Shown here: positions 1 through 5,956 of the stretch, piece after piece
Layout of the letters: each line of letters begins with the position of its first letter
Numbering within the stretch: the stretch's first letter is position 1
Assembly: GCA_937928755.1 (NCBI GenBank)
Contig: CALEZI010000106.1
Span: forward strand, 1 to 9,995
DNA: 9,995 nucleotides
Source: an uncultured Rhodanobacteraceae bacterium
GTDB lineage: Bacteria; Pseudomonadota; Gammaproteobacteria; Xanthomonadales; SZUA-5
Direction of reading: 5' to 3'
Made by a program: the position numbers and the translations under genes
The notes under the pieces: model-generated
The model's input: the letters and a program-made list of their open reading frames with translations, nothing else
Told to the model about the DNA's origin: nothing
Databases searched by the model: none

Positions 1-24
1 CAACAGCCCCGCCCTTGCTGTCAT
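1..24 (-). CDS. Start of a downstream gene, possibly oleD (partial)
   Basis: Only the first eight codons lie in the window; they read MTARAGLL from an ATG at 24-22. A good Shine-Dalgarno sequence (GAGGGG) sits 5 nt before the ATG, and the start is 9 nt after the oleC stop, so translation is probably coupled to oleC. In known olefin clusters oleD, an NADPH-dependent 2-alkyl-3-ketoalkanoate reductase, commonly follows oleC. The oleD identity comes from this context alone, because eight residues cannot identify a family. Confidence 0.4.
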
Positions 25-33
25 CAATGCCCC

Positions 34-1746
34 TCACGCCTGCCTCTCCGTCCCGATGGCCACCTGCGGGATGCGCACGCCGAGGCGTTCGCTGGCCCAG
101 CGCTTCAGGTATTCGCGGCCGATCTTGGCGTTGTGGCGGATGTCGACCGGGAAGCGCGGGTAATACAGCACCTTGCTGATGCCGCGGGTGTGCGCATGGC
201 GGGCGGCGATGACCAGCAGTTCCTCGCGGATGCGCTCATGTTCCTCGCGGCCGATACCCGGCTCGAGTTCGATCAGCAGCACGGGCTCCTCGGAACCCGG
301 GGTGCCGACGCCGACCAGCGCGCTGCGGAACACCTGCGGATGGGTGTTGAAGATCGGCTCCACCTGCTCGGTGAAAATCGGACCGTCGGCGCTCTGCACC
401 CGCTGCGAGCGGCGCCCGCACATCCACAAACGACCGCCGTCGTCGAAGTAACCGAGATCGCCCATGCGATGCACGGTGCGCACGCCGTCGCGGATCTTGC
501 CGACGCGATCGGCTTCAGGCCGGTTGAAGTAGCGCTCGGTCGCGGTGGGCCCAACCACGGTGATCTCGCCGACCACGCCCGGCACCACTTCCAACTCGTC
601 GGTCCACTCGGGGATGGCGTCGTCGCTGATGCGGATCACGCGTACCTGGTTTGGCGCCACCACGCGGCCGACGAGCGTCCCGGCGCCGTGTTCGGTGCGT
701 TGACGCGCAAAATCGACCAGTTCGCGGCCCTCGACCACGGCCACCGGCAGGCATTCGGTGGCGCCATAAGGTGTCCACAGCGATGCGCCATCGGGCAGCA
801 GCTTGCGCATGCGCTCGACCACCGCCACCGGGACCGGCGCGCCGGCCGAAATCACCCGCCTCAGGGTCGGCAGTTTGACGCCGCGCGGCGCGCCCCAGCG
901 GGAAATGGCGTTGACCAGCGCCGGCGAGGCGAACAGGTTGGTGACGCCGAAATCATGAATGGTCTGGATCAGCTTGCCGGGATCGGCCATCGCCGGGCGC
1001 GTCGGGTCCATCTCCGGGATCACCGTGGTCATGCCCAGCGCCGGATCGAACAGCGCGAACGGCGGAAACGTCGGCAGGTCGATTTCGCCCGGCTGGATGT
1101 CGAAGGCCTCGCGCAGCAGGTCGACCTGCGCCATGAAGTGGCGATGCTGGTAGACCACGCCCTTGGGCACGCCGGTCGATCCGGAGGTGAACAGTATCGC
1201 TGCCGCGTCGTCCTCGCGGGTATCGGCGAGCACTGCCGGACAGCGCTTGCGCGCATCGCTGCCTTCGCGGCCGATCTTGAGCAGTTCGGCGTAGCTGTGA
1301 CCGCCCCACATGAAACGCGGACCCACCGTCACCAGCGTGCGCACGGTCTTGCGCCCCCAGCCCAGCGCCACGCGTGCGGCGTGGGCCAGCGGAATGCCGA
1401 TGAATGCGGCCGGTTCGGACTCGGCCAGACACTGTTTCAACGCCGTGCGAGCAATGCCGGGATCGATCAGCACCGGTACCGCGCCGGCCTTGAACAATGC
1501 GAACATCAGCACGAACAACTCGACGCTCGGGCGCACCATCAACACCGTGCGCACGCCGCGGCCTATGCCGACCCGCTCCAGGCCACAGGCGATCGCATCG
1601 GATTCTTCGTCGAGTTGCGCGTACGTCAGGTGGGTGTGCGCGGGACGGCCGGCGATATCGCTGCCGCAAGGCACGAAGATCGCAATCTGGTGCGGCCGTT
1701 CACGCGCCATTCGCGTCAACGCGGACGCGATATTGGCGCTGTCCAT
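34..1746 (-). CDS. oleC: OleC-type beta-lactone synthetase (acyl-adenylate-forming enzyme)
   Basis: A 570-residue ANL-superfamily enzyme. Visible motifs are the phosphate-binding loop FTSGSTGVPKG (186-196), PYGATE (326-331), the hinge region RMGDLGYFDDGG (427-438) and NAKIGREYL near the C-terminus, whose Lys541 matches the adenylation lysine. The segment VVYQHRHFMAQVDLLR and the overall pattern match OleC rather than ordinary acyl-CoA ligases. OleC uses ATP to turn the 2-alkyl-3-hydroxy acid made by OleA and OleD into a beta-lactone, which OleB decarboxylates to a long-chain olefin. I chose the ATG at 1746 because MDSANIASALTRMARERP aligns with known OleC N-termini. The frame is open to 1905, but that extension is Arg-rich and overlaps the upstream gene. 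The Shine-Dalgarno sequence is weak. The gene lies 91 bp after the ligase gene on the same strand; oleA and oleB are not adjacent upstream. Confidence 0.88.
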   Translation of the reverse strand: MDSANIASALTRMARERPHQIAIFVPCGSDIAGRPAHTHLTYAQLDEESDAIACGLERVGIGRGVRTVLMVRPSVELFVLMFALFKAGAVPVLIDPGIARTALKQCLAESEPAAFIGIPLAHAARVALGWGRKTVRTLVTVGPRFMWGGHSYAELLKIGREGSDARKRCPAVLADTREDDAAAILFTSGSTGVPKGVVYQHRHFMAQVDLLREAFDIQPGEIDLPTFPPFALFDPALGMTTVIPEMDPTRPAMADPGKLIQTIHDFGVTNLFASPALVNAISRWGAPRGVKLPTLRRVISAGAPVPVAVVERMRKLLPDGASLWTPYGATECLPVAVVEGRELVDFARQRTEHGAGTLVGRVVAPNQVRVIRISDDAIPEWTDELEVVPGVVGEITVVGPTATERYFNRPEADRVGKIRDGVRTVHRMGDLGYFDDGGRLWMCGRRSQRVQSADGPIFTEQVEPIFNTHPQVFRSALVGVGTPGSEEPVLLIELEPGIGREEHERIREELLVIAARHAHTRGISKVLYYPRFPVDIRHNAKIGREYLKRWASERLGVRIPQVAIGTERQA

Positions 1747-1837
1747 GGATACTGTCAGGGCGGCGTCGAAAGGGGCCGCAAGCGTGCCGTGTCGGCACCG
1801 GCCGGTCAACCGTCGTCGCGACTCTGAAGCGCCACGA

Positions 1838-3526
1838 TCATCGCGGCGGTTCGGTCGGCCCCGACGCATCCATGCGGGCGGCGACTGCGGCGATGCGCTG
1901 CTCAAGTGGCGCCAGGCGCGGGTCCCCCGGCGCCAGTCGGCCAGCGGCGTGGGCCCATCCGCGTGCGCGTGCGAGGTCGTCGACGCTGGCGCTCAATGCC
2001 GCCGCCTCGATACGCGCACTGGCAGCCGCCAGCGCCGCATCGCGGTCGTGCCTGCGCAGCTGCGCCGCACGCTCGAAGGCCTCGGCGGCGGTCGTCATGC
2101 TGCTGCTCGCGCCGGCACCGGTGGTCGCCATCGCCTGGGCATAAGCGGCTTGTCCGGCCGCGTACTCGCGCTCCGCCTGCAGCGCCGGCGCCAGCCGCGC
2201 CGTTGGCGCCGGCGACAGCCACCCACCGGCACCGAGCGCGGCGTACAGCAGTGCTGCGCCAGACGCGATTCCCAGCGCGCGCAGCGACCACCCGCAACTG
2301 CGGTTCGCCACGTCGAGTGACTCGGCGCTTGCTGGCTCGCGCCGGGCAAGCGCCAGTGCCATGCCGATCCACACCCAGGCCAGGGTGCGATCGCCGGTCA
2401 AGCCAAAACTGGTCTGCAGGTGCAGCATCCAGGCAGCCAGCGCGACGGCGAGCACCAGCGCCTCGCGGCGGCGCCGGGCGCTGTCCGAATGCCAGCCGAC
2501 ATGAAGCGCGCGCAGCACCGCGAGCACCAGCAGCAGGCTGGCGATGAGACCGGCCACGCCCATTTCCAGTGCGCGATCGACGATCGCCTGGTGGGCACGA
2601 TCGGCCGTCCAGCCATCGGTCTCGGCACGAGCGCCGGGCGTGGCCGCCGACGCCTGGGTCAGGGCCGGTTGCTGCAGGTCGAGTCCGTAGCCGAGCCAGG
2701 GTCGCAGCGCGTCTGCGGCATCCGTTTGCCCGTGCAAGTCGACCAGCGCATCCGGCGAGACCAACGCAGCCACGCCGATTCGCCACAGGTAGGCGCGATC
2801 CTGCAATGACGCCGGTCGCCACGCCGCGAGCAGGACGATCGCGATCAGCGCTGCCGCCAGCAGCGCCAGGCCCGCGCGACGCCGACGCGGCTCGCTGCAG
2901 ATCCAGGCCACGATCCCGACCAGCGCCAACGCCGCGACCGCGCTGCGCGTGCCCGTGGCGAGCAGCGCGGACAATTGCAACAGCAGCATGGCGATCCACA
3001 GTCCGCGACGGCGCTCGGCGTCCAACGCCGAGGCCACGGTCGGCGGCAGCAACAGCAGCAGCCAGCCGGCAAGCGTCGTGGCGTTGCTGAGCGTCGCCGA
3101 GGGGCGACGTTCCACCGAGCCTTGCCATGACATCGGATCGACCCCGGCGAACTGCAGCAGGACGTAGACGGAAACGACGGCACCGAGCGCTGCAGCGGCA
3201 CGCCGAACGCATTGACGGTCGGCGTCGTCCAGACTGCTGGCAGCCGCCGCCAGCAGGAGCAGAGCGAGGCCTATCAGCGCGCCCTGGCTGCGCGCCGCGG
3301 AACCGATCCATACCGCGGACTCGAGCGCGAACCACGAGCTCAGCAGCACCACGACAGCGCTGACCAGCAGCGCCGGCTGGCGCAGAAAACTCGTCAGCGT
3401 TGCCTGCTGCAGCAACAGCCACGCCGCCACAACGGCGACGCCGGCAACCTTCAACGCCTCGGAGGTTGCCGGCTGGACCGCCACTGCCGCCCAGCAAATG
3501 GCCACGATCAAAGCACCATGAATCAC
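1838..3526 (-). CDS. O-antigen ligase / PglL-like (Wzy_C family) polytopic membrane protein
   Basis: A 562-residue protein with many hydrophobic segments in its first ~435 residues, for example at about 5-40, 51-68, 82-98, 112-127, 151-166, 178-210, 219-236, 324-340, 357-372 and 415-437. Family-like signatures are the segment SATLSNATTLAGWLLLLLP (143-161), TGTRSA (191-196), DRAYLWR (243-249) and the ligase-type stretch HQAIVDRALEMGVAGLIASL (312-331). Such enzymes transfer or polymerise lipid-linked glycans on the periplasmic side of the inner membrane: O-antigen onto lipid A core, or glycan onto pilin. Residues ~445-550 are soluble, Ala-rich and helical, resembling TPR-like tails of some family members. 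The start is GTG, preceded by GGGG 9 nt upstream as a weak Shine-Dalgarno sequence; no in-frame ATG fits. The gene is divergent from pilB, so pilin glycosylation is a reasonable guess, but substrate cannot be read from sequence. Confidence 0.75.
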   Translation of the reverse strand: MIHGALIVAICWAAVAVQPATSEALKVAGVAVVAAWLLLQQATLTSFLRQPALLVSAVVVLLSSWFALESAVWIGSAARSQGALIGLALLLLAAAASSLDDADRQCVRRAAAALGAVVSVYVLLQFAGVDPMSWQGSVERRPSATLSNATTLAGWLLLLLPPTVASALDAERRRGLWIAMLLLQLSALLATGTRSAVAALALVGIVAWICSEPRRRRAGLALLAAALIAIVLLAAWRPASLQDRAYLWRIGVAALVSPDALVDLHGQTDAADALRPWLGYGLDLQQPALTQASAATPGARAETDGWTADRAHQAIVDRALEMGVAGLIASLLLVLAVLRALHVGWHSDSARRRREALVLAVALAAWMLHLQTSFGLTGDRTLAWVWIGMALALARREPASAESLDVANRSCGWSLRALGIASGAALLYAALGAGGWLSPAPTARLAPALQAEREYAAGQAAYAQAMATTGAGASSSMTTAAEAFERAAQLRRHDRDAALAAASARIEAAALSASVDDLARARGWAHAAGRLAPGDPRLAPLEQRIAAVAARMDASGPTEPPR

Positions 3527-3557
3527 CTGGTAAGACCCCGTTTGCGCCAGTGCGCGA

Positions 3558-3587
3558 ATTGTGGCGCGCGGCGCAGGAGAAATTCAC
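3558..3587 (-). promoter_or_regulatory. Weak candidate promoter for the ligase gene
   Basis: On the minus strand, GTGAAT (3587-3582) and CACAAT (3563-3558) are separated by 18 bp, matching the sigma-70 consensus at 3 of 6 and 4 of 6 positions. Transcription would start about 25 nt before the GTG. A 7-bp direct repeat GAAATTC (3579-3585 and 3597-3603, plus strand, 18-bp period) overlaps the -35 side and could be an operator. The match is modest and may be chance. Confidence 0.22.
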
Positions 3588-3660
3588 GGCGCCAGCGAAA
3601 TTCGAACCCGTCAGAGCGACATCGCCAGGTCGACGGACGCGGGAGGCGCATCCAGACTCC

Positions 3661-3699
3661 GAAAATAGAAGACCCCGGGCGTTGGGGAAGCGCCCGGGG
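3661..3699 (-). terminator. Rho-independent terminator, leftward
   Basis: A perfect 9-bp GC stem (3673-3681 with 3691-3699) and a 9-nt loop are followed on the minus strand by the U-rich tail TCTTCTATTTTC. The plus strand has no T-run after the stem, so the terminator works leftwards. No protein gene ends just before it on that strand, which implies a non-coding transcript or an attenuator ahead of the ligase gene. Confidence 0.65.
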
Positions 3700-3797
3700 C
3701 CTGGGGGTCGCAGAGGCGGGCTGGGGAGTCCCGGCTCTGCTGGAAGGTTCACTATTGGGGGAGGAGTGAACCGGGTCGAGTCTTGTCGACCCAACCC
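3661..3797 (-). ncRNA. Candidate small RNA with four hairpins and C-rich loops
   Basis: Read on the minus strand, this stretch folds into consecutive hairpins. H1: GGGTCGA/TCGACCC (3792-3773, 6-nt loop). H2: GGTTCACT/AGTGAACC (3772-3746, loop cctcccccaat). H3: GCAGAG/CTCTGC plus CGGG/CCCG across one mismatch (3740-3710, loop actccccag). H4: CCCCGGGCG/CGCCCGGGG (3699-3673, loop cttccccaa), followed by a U-rich tail. The linker between H3 and H4 is gacccccagg. So every unpaired segment from H2 onward carries four or five Cs. This design is known from small RNAs that pair with G-rich ribosome-binding sites, such as sX13 of Xanthomonas. No ORF of interest covers it. A possible -35, TTGTCA (3833-3828), with a poor -10, CAACCT (3809-3804), would place the 5' end near 3797. 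Alternatively it is a structured attenuator leader of the ligase gene. Confidence 0.5.
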
Positions 3798-4040
3798 ATG
3801 GATAGGTTGCCGCAAACAAAGTTCCGTTGACAATGCCGAAGGTCACCCGGAATGTTCATGTGCGACTAACAGGGCACGGTCCTCGTTCAGTTTCTGGCGC
3901 TGGCGTTCAACGCGACAGAACCGAACATCCCCATGATTCTGAAAACGATTTCGCGGATCCGCGGTTGCCGCCGGGCGCTGCGATACTGAACAGGCCACAT
4001 TCCGAGGATGAACGGCGGACAACGCGCTTCCGGTCGGCGC
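3798..4040. other. Non-coding stretch between the sRNA candidate and the pilB leader
   Basis: No reading frame here resembles a protein. It contains a rightward TTGACA (3827-3832), a perfect 12-bp palindrome CGCGGATCCGCG (3952-3963), and little else that stands out. There is no trace of a pilin signal (GFTLIE-like) in any frame, so I see no pilA remnant. Confidence 0.6.
3827..3856 (+). promoter_or_regulatory. Candidate distal promoter toward pilB
   Basis: A consensus -35 TTGACA (3827-3832) is followed after 18 bp by AATGTT (3851-3856), which matches the -10 consensus at only 3 of 6 positions. If active, it would give pilB a leader of about 350 nt containing the three-way-junction fold. The same bases on the other strand supply the TTGTCA -35 proposed for the small RNA, so the two promoters would overlap. 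Confidence 0.25.
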
Positions 4041-4107
4041 GAATCCGGGTTGCGATCGACTGCCCGGCAATCGATCGCAATGCCCTGTCGCAGTGGCACC
4101 CGGGTTC
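4041..4107. other. Compact three-way-junction RNA fold or quasi-palindromic operator upstream of pilB
   Basis: Outer stem P1 pairs GAATCCGGGT (4041-4050) with ACCCGGGTTC (4098-4107): ten pairs including one T-G wobble. Inside it, P2 pairs 4051-4059 with 4071-4079 (nine perfect pairs, TGCGATCGA/TCGATCGCA), then one mismatch, then TG/CA. P3 pairs GCC-CTG (4082-4087) with CAG-t-GGC (4091-4097) around a TCG loop. Only bases 4080-4081 are unpaired at the junction. As DNA, the P2 block is a 31-nt quasi-palindrome (4050-4080) that could instead bind a dimeric regulator. It ends 110 nt before the pilB ATG. I do not recognise a known riboswitch class. Confidence 0.4.
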
Positions 4108-4158
4108 CGGTTCGGCGCTGCGACCCACCCGTTCGAGCTTCCGCGCGCAAGCAACTAC

Positions 4159-4187
4159 TTTCGAAGTTCCGGGGCTTGGGATACATT
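4159..4187 (+). promoter_or_regulatory. Candidate proximal promoter for the pilBCD-coaE operon
   Basis: TTTCGA (4159-4164) and TACATT (4182-4187) are 17 bp apart and match the sigma-70 consensus at 3 of 6 and 4 of 6 positions. Transcription would start near 4194, about 24 nt before the pilB ATG. The pilB Shine-Dalgarno sequence is also weak: AGG at 4205-4207, 10 nt before the ATG. Confidence 0.3.
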
Positions 4188-4217
4188 CCGCAGAAGTCTC
4201 TTCAGGTTGAGCGATCG

Positions 4218-5951
4218 ATGGCGAGTAACATCCAGAGCACGACGCTGACCGGGCTTTCAGGCGTTGCACGACGGCTGGTTGCCGAAGGTGCGCTTTCGGA
4301 GTCCGATGCGCGCAAGGCCTCCGAGGCTTCGTCCAAGCAACGTGTCTCGCTGATCGCCTACCTGATCGAAAATGGCTTGGCGGATCCGCGCGCGACCGCG
4401 GCCGCCGCCAGTCAGGAGTTCGGCGTTCCCTTGCTGGATGCCTCCGCGATCGACCTCAAGCAGGCCCCGCTCAAGTCGATCGAGCAGGCGCTGATCGAGA
4501 AACACCGTGCGGTGCCGCTGTACAAGCGCGGCAACCGCATGTTCATCGGCATTGCCGATCCGACCAACGATCGCGCACTGGAGGAGATCAAGTTCCAGTC
4601 GAAAACCCTGGTCGAGCCCATCATCGTCGACGACAACACGCTGACGCGCTTGATCGAACAGGCCCTGGCCCAGGGCGACTCGGTAACCGAGGGCATGGAG
4701 GACGCCGAAGGACTCGAGAATCTCGATGTCCAGGGCGGCGACGACGACGGGGAGAGCGGGTCGGCTGGCGGCGTCGATGTACAGGGCAACGACGATACGC
4801 CGGTAGTGCGCTTCATCAACAAGGTGCTGGTGGACGCCATCAAACGCGGCGCGTCCGACATCCATTTCGAACCTTACGAAAACGTCTATCGCGTGCGCTT
4901 CCGCATGGACGGCATCCTCAAGCAGGTGGCTTCCGCACCGGTCAAGCTGAGTGCGCGCATGGCGGCGCGCCTCAAGGTCATGTCGGCGCTCGACATCGCG
5001 GAAAAGCGCGTGCCGCAGGACGGACGCATCAAGCTCAACCTGTCGAAAACCAAGGCCGTCGATTTTCGCGTCAGCACCTGCCCGACCCTGTTCGGCGAAA
5101 AGGTGGTTTTGCGTATCCTCGATGGTTCCGCGGCCAAGCTCGGCATCGACAAGCTGGGTTATGAGGAGGAACAGAAGAACCTGTTCCTCGGCGCGATCGC
5201 CAAGCCCTACGGCATGGTGCTGGTCACCGGCCCCACCGGCAGCGGCAAGACGGTGTCTCTGTATACCGCACTGAATATTCTCAATACCGACGAGCGCAAT
5301 ATCTCGACCGCAGAAGACCCGGTCGAAATCCGGGTCTCGGGCATCAATCAGGTGCAGATGAACATCAAGGCCGGCATGACTTTCGCCGTGGCCCTGCGTT
5401 CGTTCCTGCGCCAGGACCCGGACGTCATCATGGTCGGCGAAATTCGCGACCTCGAAACCGCCGAGATCGCGATCAAGGCGGCGCAGACCGGCCACATGGT
5501 ACTTTCGACCCTGCACACCAACGATGCGCCGCAAACCATCGCGCGCCTGATGAACATGGGAATCGCCCCGTACAACATCACCTCCTCGGTCACCCTGGTG
5601 ATCGCCCAGCGCCTGGCGCGGCGACTGCACGACTGCAAGCGGGCAATGACATTGCCGCGGCATGCGCTGGTTGCGGAGGGGTTCACGGACGACGACATCA
5701 CCACCATGCAATTGTACGAACCGGTGGGATGCGGCGGCTGCAACGAGGGTTTCAAGGGACGTACCGGCATCTACCAGGTGATGCCCATTTCCGAGGACAT
5801 CGCCCGCATCGTGCTCGGTGGCGGTAACGCCCTGCAGATCGCCGAAGCCGCGCATGCGTCCGGAATTCCGGATTTGCGCCGCTCGGCGTTGATGAAAGCC
5901 AAGGCTGGTATGATCTCGCTGTCCGAAATGAATCGCGTGACCAAGGATTGA
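4218..5951 (+). CDS. pilB: PilB, type IV pilus extension ATPase
   Basis: 577 residues, the normal length for PilB. A T2SSE_N/MshEN-like N-terminal domain (~6-150) leads through a D/E/G-rich linker (~157-195) to the secretion ATPase core. The core shows DIHFEPYE near its start, Walker A GPTGSGKT (338-345, Lys344), Walker B VIMVGEIRD with Glu408, and the His box LSTLHTNDA. PilB is the cytoplasmic hexamer that drives pilin polymerisation through PilC. The ATG at 4218 fits PilB N-termini (MASNIQSTTLTGLSG); the frame is open back to 4008, but that extension is Arg-rich and unlike PilB. One oddity: the usual CxxC...CxxC zinc motif keeps only Cys473, Cys505 and Cys508, since the first pair reads RRLHDCKR instead of a typical RRLCxxCK. 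It is first gene of the operon; pilC begins 5 nt after its stop. Confidence 0.97.
   Translation: MASNIQSTTLTGLSGVARRLVAEGALSESDARKASEASSKQRVSLIAYLIENGLADPRATAAAASQEFGVPLLDASAIDLKQAPLKSIEQALIEKHRAVPLYKRGNRMFIGIADPTNDRALEEIKFQSKTLVEPIIVDDNTLTRLIEQALAQGDSVTEGMEDAEGLENLDVQGGDDDGESGSAGGVDVQGNDDTPVVRFINKVLVDAIKRGASDIHFEPYENVYRVRFRMDGILKQVASAPVKLSARMAARLKVMSALDIAEKRVPQDGRIKLNLSKTKAVDFRVSTCPTLFGEKVVLRILDGSAAKLGIDKLGYEEEQKNLFLGAIAKPYGMVLVTGPTGSGKTVSLYTALNILNTDERNISTAEDPVEIRVSGINQVQMNIKAGMTFAVALRSFLRQDPDVIMVGEIRDLETAEIAIKAAQTGHMVLSTLHTNDAPQTIARLMNMGIAPYNITSSVTLVIAQRLARRLHDCKRAMTLPRHALVAEGFTDDDITTMQLYEPVGCGGCNEGFKGRTGIYQVMPISEDIARIVLGGGNALQIAEAAHASGIPDLRRSALMKAKAGMISLSEMNRVTKD
5943..5947 (+). promoter_or_regulatory. 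Ribosome-binding site that decides the pilC start
   Basis: AAGGA lies 9 nt before the ATG at 5957. It directly abuts an alternative in-frame TTG (5948) that overlaps the pilB stop, which is too close for initiation there. It therefore favours the ATG. The site lies inside the last codons of pilB. Confidence 0.7.
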
Positions 5952-5956
5952 CGATT

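Noticed and set aside
1784..1798. Hairpin GTGCCG-tgt-CGGCAC between the ligase and oleC
   Set aside because: It is short, lacks a U-tract, and does not stand out from background in this GC-rich sequence.
133..1827. Long plus-strand open frame (564 codons) opposite oleC
   Set aside because: Its translation is His/Arg/Gln-rich and unlike any family. It is the usual antisense shadow of a high-GC gene, whereas the minus strand encodes all the ANL-enzyme motifs.
1902..3833. 643-codon minus-strand frame overlapping the ligase
   Set aside because: It is Arg/Gly-rich low-complexity sequence in the wrong frame; the ligase frame has coherent membrane segments and family motifs.
3523..3846. Small minus-strand frame (107 codons) across the ligase upstream region
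   Set aside because: It is Pro/Arg-rich with no family signal, and it covers the hairpin array and terminator, which would be odd inside a gene.
3952..3963. Perfect palindrome CGCGGATCCGCG
   Set aside because: A single 12-bp GC-rich palindrome without a partner site or nearby promoter is plausible by chance in this composition.
4094..4108. Sigma-54-like site TGGCAC-N5-TTCC upstream of pilB
   Set aside because: The -24 half is perfect but the essential GC of the -12 half is CC, and the bases also form part of the P1 and P3 stems. It is too weak to call.
4008..4217. N-terminal extension of pilB to an ATG at 4008
   Set aside because: The added 70 residues are Arg-rich and unlike PilB N-termini, and the region is explained better by the three-way-junction fold and promoter-like sites.
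4257..5855. 532-codon minus-strand frame opposite pilB
   Set aside because: It is an antisense shadow with a His/Asp/Gln-rich product and no recognisable domain; pilB is unmistakable on the other strand.
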